From the NCBI GenBank assembly GCA_030765065.1, contig CM060975.1:198060507-198124506 (forward strand): a stretch of DNA of 64,000 nucleotides. The letters run 5' to 3'. Shown piece after piece: positions 44,305 to 56,610 of this stretch. A program made the translations under genes and the position numbers. Under the pieces are notes generated by a model, which saw only the letters and a program-made list of their open reading frames with translations, was not told where the DNA came from and did no database searches. The DNA is from Deroplatys truncata (Eukaryota; Arthropoda; Insecta; Mantodea; Mantidae). Positions within the stretch are counted from its first letter, which is position 1, and each line of letters opens with the position of its first letter.

Positions 44305-45052
44305 AGCTTTTTAAAGTGCTGTCGTTATTCAGTTGTTTCTAGCGAAGTCATGGAAAGAGTATGGAATTTTCAGGCATATATAGCGAAAAGGTTTTTAAAT
44401 ATCTGAATATTGATTCGGTTTTCCTTTGTACTTTCGCGAAACTTGTAATAAAACCATTTTTGCTAAGATTATCTAATTAACATAAAGTAGATAGAAAAAT
44501 AAGCTTTCGTAAGATAGCTTGTAGATTCTATATAACAATAAACATTAGTAGGTAGAGAAAGTCATGTTAATGTAACGTTATTTTTTTAAGGTGGTCACTA
44601 TTCTATTATTTCTCGGATCGGTTTTCTGTATTTCCCTCATACCTAAAACGAAATATATAATGCAGGGCCGCCCACGGGGGGAGAGGTGCGCAAATTGCGT
44701 CTAGGAGCATTTTGTGGGGGGAATTCCAAAATTTGGGGGCATATAAAAGTATAGAAGTAAATTAACGCAGGTAATGTTAAACACATTTATTACACGTTTT
44801 AATCCAGTGATGTAATTGTTAGCTAAATTTGTATCTTTAAGTTTGTTAATCAAAATGTGCTGTATCCCTCCTAAAAGTATCTTAAGTACAATTCATACTA
44901 ACACTCACGGACTTTTTTCCAAAAATGCTTTTTTTTATTCAGGGGGCCTCAAAACATGTGCTTTGAGTGGAATCTCTACATCGAATTTTTGCGTGGAATA
45001 CAATACTTCTTCTACTTTACTGTAAGTACGTAGTAGAGAAAGAAATAACTTT
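44305..45052. mobile_element. Helentron fragments flanking unassigned sequence
   Basis: 44305-44585 is the 5' half of a minus-strand B copy (GTCGTTATTCAGTTGTTTCT to GGTAGAGAAAGTCATG). 44895-45052 is the 3' end of a plus-strand copy (AGGGGGCCTCAAAACATGTG to CGTAGTAGAGAAAG). 44590-44890 between them holds a GGGGG-rich patch and no gene. Confidence 0.6.
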
Positions 45053-45812
45053 AAAATACGCTTTAGTCGCCCTTTGAGACATTTTAGGCACATGAATGCT
45101 GCTTTTAGGCATCTGTAGGTAAAAACGGATAGAAATACGTCTCAGCCACCGTTTTAGGCTATAGGCACTGTACACTGCATTCAGTAAACTACATTTTTCT
45201 TGTTCGTAAACACATGTTATATTCTAATTCCCACAATGGCAATAAAAAGGTATGCATTTGCCCTAAAATACGAGGTCTGATTTTCAATTACGTTGTTTGA
45301 TTCTCGGGATAGCTCTGAATAGCACACATTCAGTTTGTGACTCCGGAAATGATATGTCACCATTGTGTAACAGTCCCGTTACAGCGATGCAAGGTGCAGA
45401 TAATGTCAAGGAGATCGTGACTTGGTACAGCTGAGCCGCTTGCATCCTAATGGCCATTCAGTCTCCAACTCTTCCCGCTTATTCCCCTAAGCATGTCAAA
45501 TGTCAGATGTTCTAGAACACATCTTCAAATCCAACAAGATAAAGACAGCTTTTTGGCTCAATACGTGGTAGCAGCATGTGCTGATTATTTACCGTTCTTC
45601 CAGAGTAAATTTTTCTTTTTGTTGTGTGTAAATCGACTTTCTTGGCGCCACGTACCAATAATTCACAGCACATTTCCAGTCCACTTTCATTGCGTCTATA
45701 TTTATAAACTACATAAATACTAGAGGATCCGTGCAAATAATTCGAACAACCTTGACAAATATCTAAATATGCCATAAATTGTCCTTCACTTATGTTGATA
45801 TAACGGACACCA
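45053..45812. other. Unassigned stretch
   Basis: Minus-strand frame 45512-45800 (ending PKSCLYLVGFEDVF) is open for about 95 codons but merges with the CTTT microsatellite. No family recognised. Confidence 0.3.
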
Positions 45813-45850
<38 letters not shown>

Positions 45851-45874
45851 CTTCTTCTTCCTCTTCTTCTTTTT
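45813..45874. repeat. (CTTT)n/(CTT)n microsatellite
   Basis: Pyrimidine-only tract directly abutting the Helentron at 45875. On minus it translates to a Lys-rich frame. Confidence 0.93.
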
Positions 45875-46822
45875 ACTTTCTCTACTACGTATAGTAAGTA
45901 GGGGAAGTATTGTATTCCACCCAAAAATTCGATACCGAGTTTTCACCGGAAATATATGTTTTGAGACCCCCTGAATCCAAAAAAAGCATTTTTGGAAACA
46001 TGTCCGTGTGTATCTGTGTGTGTGTCTGTGAACAGCATTACTCAGAAACGAACAGTCGGATAACACCAAACTTGGTATTTAGGTTCAGTATCTTCCAGAG
46101 ATGCGACACGAAGGTTTTCAAGAAAATCCCCCCACCCCAGATTACCCTTTACATGGAGCATTTTTCGAAAATTTTAATTTTCTCAAAAATGGTTCTAACG
46201 ATTTTGATTAAAATATCATATGTTTAAGATATTTTCATGACAAATGAAATGCACATCTCGAATTTTCTGGGAATGTCTCCAAAAGTATTCTTCATTGTGA
46301 ACGACTTTTGCAAAACTGGTAAACCATAAGAAATAGACATGTTACTACACAAAAAACGTAGATCGCGTTAAAATACACAATTTGTCATATACATTTTTTT
46401 TTTTGTTGAGTGAACCATTTTCGAGATATTGCTTGTTATTCCCTTAAATGCTTCAATACTTTCTCAAATGGGAATTCGTTATTCATTTTTTTGTCTTGGA
46501 TATGCAAGGAGTATTAATCTGTGGCAAAGAGAATGGTGCTGCACCTAGCAACCAGCTATTAAGATATATGTCTATGCTTAAAGGCTACTGTATTTCTATA
46601 TTGCCCTTGCAAATACAAAACAAGGGGAACATAGTACGCCTTAAGCGAAAGTCAAATATTTTTAGAACTGGTCGCTATGTATAAAATGTAATTCTCTTTG
46701 CATGTCAAAAGATAGTTTCTGCAAATGTTTATCTCGATTAATATGAAATAGATGGAGAATAAGAGTTTGTAAAAATGGTTTGTACAAGAGTAGTGAAAGT
46801 CATGTGAGTGCAACTCATCAGA
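45875..46822 (-). mobile_element. Helentron-like element A, full length
   Basis: ACTTTCTCTACTACGTATAG at left, AGTAGTGAAAGTCATGTGAG and CATCAGA at right. Closest to the copy at 4862-5860, including the GGTGCTGCACCTAGCAACC segment. Confidence 0.8.
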
Positions 46823-46921
46823 AATTTTTTTTTTTTACTTTCCCTACTATGTAGTAAGTACTGGAAGTAGTATTTGGGTGGTATTCCACCCAAAAATTCG
46901 ATTCCGAGATTTCACTGGAAT

Positions 46922-48007
46922 TTGATAGGTGGTTTAGTGTTAATGTTATTTATTTAACATTATTGTAGCCCCACGTTGTGGTGCCAATTTGAGAGTAGTT
47001 TAGTGTTATTTTTATTTATTTATTGTAGCCCCACGTTTGGGAGCAAATTTGCGAGTGTATTACTTATAATGTTTGTGTATTTGTGTGTTTACTCCGCGTG
47101 GTGAAGCCATCTTGTGACCTCATTCATTTGTTCGGTTTGTAGCTCCATCTGGTGTTAGCAATTTGCGGCAGTATTAGTTTTTGTTTAAAAGAATGCGACT
47201 GTTATTTGATTTAATTTTTTATTTACTGTCCTCCGGCTAGCTATTATCTCTTCTTGGGTCGAGTACTTCTCTTTATACAGGTTGTGTAAACGGAAAGGAA
47301 TCTTTTATCCAAAGATAACACTGATGAAGAAATTTATTATACACTTTTATTGTCGAAACACAGTCACTATCACATTTACATATTGATCTTGACACTCGCC
47401 AAACTGAAACTGTTATAATAACTTCATTACTGATAATTCTTAATTCGCGTACTTCAACTTTTTGTATAATTAACTTTATAACACTTGAGATTTCATAACT
47501 CTGTTACGCGTAACCTGCAAATTGATATCCGAAGTGTGCCGTACAAATACTTTCCACGAACTGACAGGAATGCGACATGTAGTGTACAAAGAATTTTGAT
47601 GAACTGACGGCGATCTACCTCTAACCTACTCTTTTTATACTCATTCACCCAGATATGCCTAAAGATTATAACTGAACTGCAATTGGCTAATAAAACGCGC
47701 CAACATTAGCGTCTATTTTATATCCAATGAATATTATGAATACATATGCTCTAGGGAAATGTTCCAGAAGATTCTAAGAAAAACGCGCCAATATTACCTA
47801 ACTTCCTCGTTTCCAATAATGATAAACAGCTCACCCCCTCGCTGCATTATTGCACGCTATTATTGTCAGTTTCAGTAAGGCATTAAAAACTTACTTCCCA
47901 ACAATAATTACAATAAACAAATATCTCAAATTAATGTCACACAAAAATGCATATTCATACTATAATCACTCTTTACATTTAAATAATTTGTGATACAAAT
48001 TACTGCA
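46922..48007 (-). repeat. LTR, family 2, with duplicated primer-binding region
   Basis: Same blocks as 30751-31680 in the same order: GTCCTCCGGCTAGCTATTAT, GTGTAAACGGAAAGGA, CGCGCCAACATTAGCGTCTA, TGATACAAATTACTG. The minus strand has a GTATAAAAAG TATA box at about 47631-47642 and a poly(A) signal. Beyond the LTR 3' end (46950-47060 on plus) TGGCACCACAACGTGGGGC and CTCCCAAACGTGGGGC are two close matches to the tRNA-Lys1,2 primer site, i.e. a tandem-duplicated leader. Exact LTR/leader boundary uncertain. Confidence 0.7.
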
Positions 48008-48112
48008 TCAAAATATGTTTTGAGACCTCCTGAACCCAAAAAAGCATTAAAAAGGCACGTGTGTGATCTGTGAACAGCTTAATTAAAAAATGAAAAGTCG
48101 GAAACTTGGTAT

Positions 48113-48401
48113 TAGTGATGGGACGATACCACTATTTCTCGATACTTGATTTTCGATACCGATACTGATTTTTGAGCACCGATACTCTGTAATCGTTACT
48201 CACTTTATAAAAACATGGAAAGGCGATAGCTTGTCCACTGAATTTATATTCTTATGGTAGTTTTATGTGTATAAACGCATGCAACAAATTTCGTGCTGTA
48301 TGTAATTCCGAAATTGTTCCTGTTTGACGTTTTCCAATCGGCAGCAATTTGTTTACCTTGATAATGCCACAGGTTATATAACCCTACTGTTAGTCAAGGC
48401 A

Positions 48402-48470
<69 letters not shown>

Positions 48471-49073
48471 TTTCTTTACCTCATTTTTTTCATGTATATA
48501 TATTTTGTGTGAAAACTTTGTTTTAAAGGATTCTCTACCCATATGCAATTAATCGTAGGGTATACCTGTAAGCCACGCTTGTGACCCGAGATGGAAGGAA
48601 AGAACAAATATTTTCATTCGATTTATTATCTTATGTTCTATATTTTAATTTGCTTATGCTGGATTCACATACAGTGAATATAATGGCTGTTGCAGAAACA
48701 TGATTTAGTGCGTCAGCTAAATCAGCTTATTCCACGACTCAGTTAACGCTGCATGAGTACCTCTACTCCTTCCTCCATTGTTTTGGATATTTTCATTTAG
48801 AACATAAGTGCCTATGGAATGTTGCGTTGATTAACCCACAGGAAACGCAGTCAAGGTCTATCAAGAACTATAGTCCAACAACTCTTTGGGGACACGTGCG
48901 AGGCAATAACGTGAAGTTTCGACTCCTTCAATTCCTTATCTGGCAGAAAGTTAAACGTAACAACCTCCAATAATATCATACTTAAAAACTTAGAAAGTAT
49001 CGAAGGTTTATTTTAAAGTTTTAGACATACTTCGACACCACCGAGTATCGAGAGCATCGAGGTCCCATCCCTA
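48113..49073. mobile_element. Non-autonomous hAT element with 8-bp target duplication
   Basis: CTTGGTAT at 48105-48112 and 49074-49081 are identical. The left end is TAGTGATGGGACGATACC; the right end reverse-complements to TAGGGATGGGACCTCGAT. 961 bp, with an (AAT)n tract at 48401-48470. No transposase. Removal of the element plus one duplication restores the Helentron consensus AACTTGGTATTTAG. Confidence 0.92.
48401..48470. repeat. (AAT)n microsatellite
   Basis: About 22 AAT units inside the hAT element. Confidence 0.93.
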
Positions 49074-49879
49074 CTTGGTATTTAGATTCTGTACCTTCGA
49101 TGCAACACGAAGATTGTCAAGAAAATCGCCCATCCCTAGTTACCCTTTACATGGAACATTTTTCGAATTTTTTTATTTTCTAAAAAATGGCTCTAACAAT
49201 TTTGATTAAAATACCTTATATTGATGATATTCACATCACAAACAAAATATATATCTTGACTTTTCTGGTAATAGCCTACGAAGTCCTTTTCATTCGGAAG
49301 GAATTTTGTATAGATAATTATATAAATGGTAAACGTTAAGTGATAGACGAAAACGTACTATACAAAAAAAGTATATTTCTTTAAAACACAAGTTTTTCCA
49401 AAAACATTTTTATAGCATCAGCCATTTCCAAGATATATGTTAATGATTCGAATTGTTCAATTGTTATTATTTTCAAGTCGTTCGATTTTCAGTTGTTTCT
49501 CATGGGACGAGTATGGTGTTTTAAGGCAGTTCCTAAAATTTTGACTATTACTGTTCCCTTTGTATCTATAACGAAATGCTAGCTATTTCTGCAAACGCTT
49601 ATCTCGTTTAAAATTAAGTACATAGAGTATTAAGCTTTTGTAAGAATAGTTTGTATACCCACTAATAGAGGGTAGAGAAAGTCATGTGTATGTATCAAAT
49701 CGGTATTTGTTTTTGGTTCTGTTTAACACCCGTTCTTACTGCACACGATAACATAGGCAGTGAACACTGATGATAAATAAAATAAAATAATTATTGGGAA
49801 AAGAGATTTGGCAAGCAAACGTTCCATGCCTAAGTTTAAGGTACCTCCCGGCATTTGCTAGTTATAAGGGATGAGGATA

Positions 49880-49990
49880 ACCTAGATAAAGCCGCAGTCA
49901 GGGAGGACGGTTCTGGCGAGTTTTGAACCGCAAACCTCCCGTTCACGTGCCCATGCCTTAACGTTGACCGCGTCGGTACTTCTTAATGTA
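49880..49990 (-). mobile_element. Possible tRNA-derived SINE head
   Basis: Minus strand: GACGCGGTCAACGTTAAGG (A-box-like), then GGAGGTTTGCGGTTCAAAAC (B-box-like). Flanks 49703-49880 and 49990-50576 hold nothing else I recognise. Confidence 0.45.
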
Positions 49991-50576
49991 TGTAAAAGTA
50001 AAGGTACACTAACGTGCATAATAGGCGGCCAATCCCCCTAGATCGTAATAGTGTTTTCCCTCAGTAAGGTTTGCACCTTCAGGTAACCAACCCTTGACTC
50101 CACCCAGCCAGTATCAGTTTTCTAACTGACTGGCCTGAAAAACAATCCAGATAGACAAAAGCGAATCAATGAACGATATTATCATTGATATGAACTGAAG
50201 GGGTGATTCGGATACCGCCTCTATAAAAGAATTTCACTACATTTAGTACACAAGGAAACGTTAGACCAATACGACGTAATTCAACCTTTCAACCTTTAGA
50301 GCAAGAGTTGGATTGTTTGCATCTATCCTTGAACTGACCAACAGCTACGCCATTTATATGAGACCTCTTATCAGCTACATGGAGACAAATACAAAAAAAT
50401 GGTTCATGTTTATTTCTGCGTTTTTATCCCATTATATTTTATTGCGTCTAAACTCAAAAAAGTATTGCGTTAAAGGTACTCCGTCAGTGAGGGTAGTGTA
50501 ATTCGGTAGTTCGGTATCATTTTGGGGGAGTGAAGGTGCCCTGCCAATCCAGCGGCTAGAAACCATACTGGCCTAC

Positions 50577-51401
50577 TGGTATCAAGTTTGAAAAACTTGT
50601 AGTTATGGACCAGGCTCCATACATGGTTTCAGCTGTTAACCAATTGAAACCTTTATTTCCTAACTTAAAGCATGTGGCATGCTTGGCTCATGCCCTTCAC
50701 AGGGTTTGTGAATCCATAAGGAACGAATACAACATCGCAAATCAATTCATCTCTGCCCTGAAGAAGATTCTACTGAAAACTCCGAGCCGTGTTGTTTACT
50801 ACAGGAAAATCATGGCCTGCCCCCTTCCAAATTTCCCGGTCATTACTCGCTGGGGATCTTGGATTGAGTGTGCTGCTATGTTGTGTGAGAATTTTGACAA
50901 AATTAAAGAGTTTGCGCTTTCTTTGGATCCATCCGACGCAGGTGCAATTTCCAAGGCACAGCAACTTCTATTCCCGGAGAAAATGCATAATTTGCAGACA
51001 AAACTATATTGTGTCCATAGTTACAAGTACCTGCCTGCAGCTATTGAACGATTGGAAGAACAAGGTCTGGAAAATGAAAAAAATGGAATATTTTTACTTC
51101 CGTGAAGGAGCAGTTAGATGACTTTGCCAAAGACAAACTTGAATCTAGTCTTCAGAAGAATCCAGACATTGAGGAATTCGCCACATCTGTAGAGTTGCCA
51201 TTCCGAGTGAATACAAAATTTGCCCCACTGGTTCCTGTGGATTTTGAAAGAAGCTTTAGCATCTACAAAGACATTCTATCTCCTACCACAAACAGACTTT
51301 TAAAAATGTGGAGATGCTTAATGTCTTGTAGTACAAAAGCTTCATGTTTTTTCCTTCTTTTGATGAGTGATAATTTGATGTACTTGTTTGTAGTTCAATA
51401 A
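50577..51401 (+). pseudogene. hAT-type (DUF659-like) transposase pseudogene
   Basis: KLVVMDQAPYM is followed by LFPNLKHVACLAHALHRVCE, the conserved Cys-x2-His block of the DUF659 region, then LKTPSRVVYY and PVITRWGSWIECA. A frameshift near 51095 leads to FAKDKLESSLQ and FAPLVPVDFERSFSIYKDIL, the C-terminal dimerisation segment (family VDVERSFS). 5' truncated, no BED finger, no TIRs found. A different hAT lineage from the one at 25794. Confidence 0.85.
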
Positions 51402-51439
51402 ATTAGAATAGAGGAAAGAGAAACCGTTGAATTAGTTAA

Positions 51440-52120
51440 GGGAATACACAACTGAATTAACCCAAAATCTAAAGAAGATCTAAAAAAAAAAAATATTTGC
51501 CCAAAAAATCTCCATTGCTTGTAGTTTTAGAATCCACTTTTATTTTTGACCTAGCTTCAGGATCGTTACGAGTCTTTTTAAATACCCTTACGCATTTGGT
51601 TGTTAGCTGTTTATATTTTTAAACTTGATTTTAAGGCGTTTCTTATTTTCAGCATTTCTACATATTCAAAATGTTCCACAGGATGTAGTTTGCATCATTT
51701 CATATTGACACTTTTTATGCTGATTTCAAAAACCCAAATAAATAAAACTGTCATATAATTTTTCTGTGTAATGAATAATTTTTTCGATACTAATTTTTGA
51801 GGATAACAATGTATACAAAAAAATGCAAATACAAAACTGCAAAACCTTTTTTCTCTTAAACTAAGAATGGTAGAAAACAATTGACAGATTTGTAGTTCCT
51901 TGACATAGAACCAACATAAGATTTTTTTGAAAAATGCATCATGTGTTGCATTTTGCATATACGCATAATTTTATATTTTGAAAGTTAATAACTTGAAAAC
52001 TAATTAAGATTTTGGACTGAAATTCACAAAACGATTATATCTAAAGACTGACATGTGGTTAAAATTTCAGCTCAATTGAGTAGATAGTTTAGAAAATAGC
52101 AATTTCAGTTGTGCATCCCC
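51440..52120. mobile_element. TTAA-flanked MITE (piggyBac- or Kolobok-like)
   Basis: TTAA at 51436-51439 and 52121-52124. The left TIR is GGGAATACACAACTGAA; the right, reverse-complemented, is GGGGATGCACAACTGAAA. 681 bp, AT-rich, non-coding. TTAA targeting is shared by piggyBac and Kolobok. The GGG start does not match canonical piggyBac ends, so I lean to Kolobok. Confidence 0.82.
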
Positions 52121-52282
52121 TTAAATAAACCAGCACCTTATCGTCCCTTTTTTCACCTTATTTGAGCAACTTTTACCTTCCTTTTTTCATCTGAAATTTG
52201 CACCTAAAAATCCTAACCCTGGTTATTAGTAACATAATCAGTTGCGTTTCATTATGGGCCGCTTTTTATGCACATTAGCATA

Positions 52283-52755
52283 CTATGGAGGGGTCCCCGA
52301 AACCGGGGCAGGCTGCAACGGCCTTGTTTGCTTTTAACGTGTACCATGGGAAGGAGGGATGGTGGAGAGACCCAAAGGATGACCAGATCCGTATGAAGAC
52401 GTACGCAAACATGGACGGGGTCTCTGTTTCAGTTAGAACGTAACCGATGCCGCCCGACCCCACCCACGACGGTCAGGGGGGACCCACTTCGGAGGCGGGT
52501 CCTGAGTGGACAGTCCCGACCGACGCCAGGGAAGAAACTTCTACAAAGCGCACATCCACACCCAGCCGCAAAGCGCCGAACACCGTCGCCTGGTCCTACA
52601 ACTGTGAAACGGATGACAATGAAGGAGATGATGGGTACAGGAAAGTCGTGGTAGAAGAATAGCCACACCAGAATTCGCTTGCCGACCTGGGGAAACCATG
52701 AAAAATCCCATGGGGCATTGGGCTGTCCCCGGTGTGGGTCCCAGATTATGAAAAT
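52283..52755 (-). mobile_element. tRNA-derived SINE (long type), head truncated
   Basis: Plus-strand reading of the minus element: GGAGGGGTCCCCGAAACCGG (3' end) to ATGAAAAATCCCATGGGGCA near the head. The body matches 25140-25622 (GTCGCCTGGTCCTACAACTG). The head keeps only part of the B box. Confidence 0.72.
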
Positions 52756-52784
52756 GGTAATGCTTTGGTCATTTTATGTCATGT

Positions 52785-53280
52785 TCTACGCTAATACTTT
52801 TTTCGATTTTATGTCATTATCACTTCATTTTCTTGTCCTTTACGTCTTTATTTAGTAATTTTCATGCAGTTACATTCAGTATATTCACATTTGGCATAAC
52901 AAAATTTTTCCAACATCAGAAATTTCACAAATCAACGACAAATAAGAGTAACTTTGCACATCTTTTACTTGCATTCTTGGGAAAACATCACATTTTCCTA
53001 TTTAATATTTAGACCGAACAGTCTTGCGGATGGAGGGGTGGCTGTTGTCAGGGGAGCAGGCATCATTACAGCTATGAATTCATGTTCTAAACTAGGAATG
53101 AGGCAGGTCAGTTTCCCTTTATAACAATGGTGTCCTTTTCATTCGCTATGAATTTTAATAATCTGGGAAATCAAAAGAGTTAATGCAGCAGTTTGTAAAG
53201 CCTGCTTCAAAAACAGTTTTATTAATTTTCTTCAAGCAAGAACATGGAAAAATTGTATAGATTTTTTAAATTGCTTTTCT
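52785..53280. repeat. Dispersed repeat block L (copy 2)
   Basis: Direct homolog of 3040-3660 (TTACTTGCATTCTTGGG, TGTCAGGGGAGCAG, CAGTTTCCCTTT). Here it precedes LINE sequence on the plus strand. Confidence 0.65.
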
Positions 53281-53319
53281 AAATTATCTCATTAAGATTT
53301 CTTATATTTCTCGACGTTT

Positions 53320-55140
53320 GTTGGTGTACCAGTCATGTCCCAAAAGAATGGAATACATCATTAGTTATCCAGATATACAAAAAATGAGATAGAAGTAACT
53401 ACGATAGTTGTAGAACCACCAGCCTGCTTAATAGTTGATTTATGATTTATTCAAAAACAATTCTTCAAAGATTAAAACTAATAATTGAAACCATGCATTA
53501 AAAACATAACATGGCTTTCGCATAGGCAGATCTACCACTGATTGCGTATTTATTGAACCAGATATTAGAAACAAATCAGAATTCAACATATATTGCTTTT
53601 ATCGATTACTCTGAAGCATTTGCTCGTGTAAATAGAAATCTAATTTGAAAAATACTGTTGAAGAGGGAGATAATCTATATGACTAGTTATACAAAGCCTT
53701 TGTGTGAATAATAATACTAAAATTACTCCTAATTGTATTAAACATAGAGAATTGAATAAGGAAATAAGAAGAGTACTGTTTGTCACCAACTCTTTTTAAT
53801 CTGTATTTATGTTGACAAAGCTATAAAAGTTGTGCCAAATTTACCCTCCCCGGAGAAATCTACTTTAGGTGACTGGGATGTACTTACGGAAGGCTGACAT
53901 GTACGGGAACAGAAGTGAAAAGACTATGGTAGTGGTTCTCAAGGAGACGACAACAACAAGAAGAAAGGGCGCAGTTATTTTGAGTCACGCAGTACGTCAG
54001 GCAATTGTGGTCGTCGACTGCGCAGGTGCCGGATCAGTTCCAGCTTTCTTCAACGTCCTGTCCACAAGACTGATCAGTCTTTCTTCGACGGCGAGCTAGG
54101 TTACGAGGAAAACAACAGGACAACGTTTAGATAGAAGGCATTCTGGACGGTATTTCTAAATTTATTTTTGGCTTAACGTATTCAAAATTCTCTTTAGTAA
54201 TTCTTCGCTGCGAAAAGATTGATCGTCTGAACTATAGACTTATTGCTGTTAGTTTAGAATATATCGGTAAATGTAAGAGCAGGAAGCAATTCTGCAATTA
54301 TTGTAATTTAATTTAAAGCATTGAAGCCGTAAAGAAAGCAAAGAATGGTGAACGAATAAGGGTTTTGAAAATTGTAATTATCTATGTTATTGAAGTGTGA
54401 GTTTATTAAATGGAAGAAATTCGGCTTGTTAATTAATTTATGGAATATATTTTCAAGTAGGAATCTGCCATTATTCTTAATTTAATCCACTTCCTCTTGG
54501 GTCAAAAGATCATGTTTCAAAGTATGGCAAGATATTTTAAATCATTACTATATTATAGGCAGAATGATCTTAAATATACTCCTATTTGCTGATGACGAGG
54601 CAGCATTCGCTGATACAGAAGATAATTTACAGAGGAAATGAGTTTATTAAGCATAATAGCAAAAACGCATTTAGAAATATAAGCACAAAAAACGAAGATG
54701 ATGGCATTTAGAGATAAATCACACGTGGGTACAAAAAGTGAATTAAGTGGCAAAATAATAGAACAACTCTCCAGATTCAGTTATTTAAGGTGTGCAATTT
54801 CATACACAGTATAAAATAATATTGTTAAACTCTTTAAGAATAATCAGATAATAGGGACTATCAAAAGGACATTGTTTAAGAAGACACGTAAAGAAACAGT
54901 TTTAAAATTTTATACAGGCCTGGCGATTCTAGACCTGGTATATGGAACAGAAATATACTCTCACAAGCAAGTATAAACAAAATATTGAGGCATCAGAGAT
55001 AAAATAGCCATGTTCAATGGCTGGATACGCTCTGCTGGATCATCAAAATAATGAAGATATAAGGAAACAATTACGAATTACGTAGAAAAAAAAAGATGGA
55101 TGGTATACAGATCTCTAAGGTCCAACATGATGGTGGTGAT
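53320..55140 (+). pseudogene. Non-LTR retrotransposon reverse transcriptase, broken
   Basis: Reading across frames: VPKEWNTSLVI and YSKTILQRLKLIIE, then STYIAFIDYSEAFARVNRNL (RT palm motif, family FIDYxKAFD), SPTLFNLYL, and after a ~0.7 kb interruption (53850-54550) ILLFADDEAAFADTEDNLQ with the catalytic FADD box. AKTHLEISTKKTKMMAF-like and TIKRTLFKKTRKETVLKFYT blocks follow. Many stops. The 53869-54099 frame inside the interruption is unrecognised. Confidence 0.82.
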
Positions 55141-55149
55141 GCCATCATT

Positions 55150-55345
55150 ATTCTTATACCTACGTTTTCTAATTGTATAGCAGTTATACATATGTACAAA
55201 TTAATCTAATTTTCTGTACAGTAATTTTAATAAATTATATAAACCACAGTTTAGATAATATTCTGTAATTGCCATTTTTAGAAACTCTTAGTCATTTTAT
55301 AGGCAATTTATCAAGCATTTTTAGGTAAAAATTCCGGGCTCTGAT
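55150..55345. repeat. Dispersed repeat block R (copy 2)
   Basis: Direct homolog of 4300-4500 (CATTATTCTTATA, AGTAATTTTAATAAATTA). Confidence 0.55.
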
Positions 55346-55429
55346 GATAACGGTTGAGCAATATACCAGCTACATCAGCATTGTGAAGGATACATCAATT
55401 TATCAGAACGCAAAACTAAGGTAAGACCT

Positions 55430-55860
55430 TCAAGAAAAAAATGTCATAAGATCAAATAATGCATTCAAAGATTATCCCATAGAACAGGGACTCTAAAAAT
55501 AAAAAAGAAAGGGACAAAATTAAATTATACATGACATTGGTGATGCCAGTATTAATGTATGGTATGGGAATTGGGTGGTAAAAATGAGCGCCGAATACAA
55601 GGTACAGAAATGAAGAATTAAAAAAGAATAAAAAACGTAAATAAATGACTCATTCATTCATGATTCATTTAGGCAATGTGTAATGTGGAGAAGAAATTAA
55701 GGCATAAAAACGATGGTATGAATACGAGCAAAAAATGGAAGAAGGAAAAAGCCTTAAAAATCACATTTATTTATAAATTATAAATATATTAGAGAGAGAG
55801 GGGGGAGGTGCGTTGTGATGATAAAACATGTAGATAGCCAAGGAGTGAAGAAGAACAGGA
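55430..55860 (+). pseudogene. Second LINE reverse-transcriptase C-terminal fragment
   Basis: KLYMTLVMPVLMYGMGIGW matches the LxYGxExW region of non-LTR reverse transcriptases. RWYEYEQKMEEGKSL matches the WxxHxxRMxExRxPK block near their C-terminus. Frameshifted. A short AG tract lies at about 55790. The order repeats part of the preceding LINE, so it is a separate copy. 55861-56333 holds nothing recognised. Confidence 0.55.
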
Positions 55861-56333
55861 AGATGATTTTCTGTAAGTGTTTGGCATTCTCATCAAATTT
55901 TCTATGGGTAGCTGGGAAACCAACAGAATTTCGAAATTTATTGCAGAAGAAATATTTTAGGTTTCGTTAGAATTTATAACGTAAACAAATTGTGGTGCTA
56001 GCCATTAGAAATGGTTACCATTTCCAAAGTGTCGCTGTTGTTCGTTTTTACTAATTATTGTTTTAAGCAGCACACTGAAACGTTAATTGATTGTTCTTTT
56101 GTTTCTTATAAGCTTAGACAAAAGTTTTGTAATATAAAGGTTACCATAACACCGATTTGCTCTGTAATCAATTGACTGTCGTATCAGATTCCTTTGTGCC
56201 TCGTATATTAACATATCTGTGACGATATTTTTCTTGTGATTAACTGGTGGTAGAAAGAAAAATAACTTTTTCTTTCAATTCTTTTTAGGTTTGGAAATAC
56301 ATTATAATGGGTAGACAATTGATTTAAAAGGTT

Positions 56334-56610
56334 TGATGTGCTGCGTCCACATTATTTTCTCTACACTCTCTTCTACAAACTATTCTTAGTAAGGGTTATT
56401 TTTCCTATCTACTTTTGTTAGTCAAGTTGACTTTCATCACACATTTCGTTGTAGGTATAAGGAGGATACAGTAGACTAAAACAATAGTCAGTCTTAAAAA
56501 GCGAGTAGCTTCGTGATGACCTCAAATTCCCTGCTCTTTGCATGACCACGAGAGAAAACGAACAGTGGCTTACCACTTGAAAAATTATAGGTACTATGTT
56601 CCTCTCACGG
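56334..56610 (+). mobile_element. Helentron-like element, 5' fragment
   Basis: TGATGTGCTGCGTCCACATT tip, TTTTCTCTACACTCTCTTCT, then AAATTCCCTGCTCTTTGCAT. Truncated after CTTACCACTTG. It resembles 62740-63036 more than typical B copies. Confidence 0.6.

Larger units (their letters stand above)
46837..49702 (-). mobile_element. Helentron-like element B hosting an LTR and an hAT element
   Basis: Pieces 46837-46921, 48008-48112 and 49074-49702 join into one consensus-like B copy: ACTTTCCCTACTATGTAGTA start, AATATGTTTTGAGACCTCC, TGGTATTTAGATTCTGTACC, and GGTAGAGAAAGTCATGTG end. The gaps are the LTR (46922-48007) and the hAT (48113-49073). Confidence 0.8.

Noticed and set aside
45512-46069. 185-codon Lys-rich minus-strand ORF
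   Set aside because: A fusion of Helentron sequence, the CTTT microsatellite and unassigned DNA. No part resembles a known protein, and the Lys block is microsatellite.
53869-54099. 76-codon ORF as a gene
   Set aside because: It sits in an interruption of a dead LINE, has no recognisable motif and shows no supporting signals.
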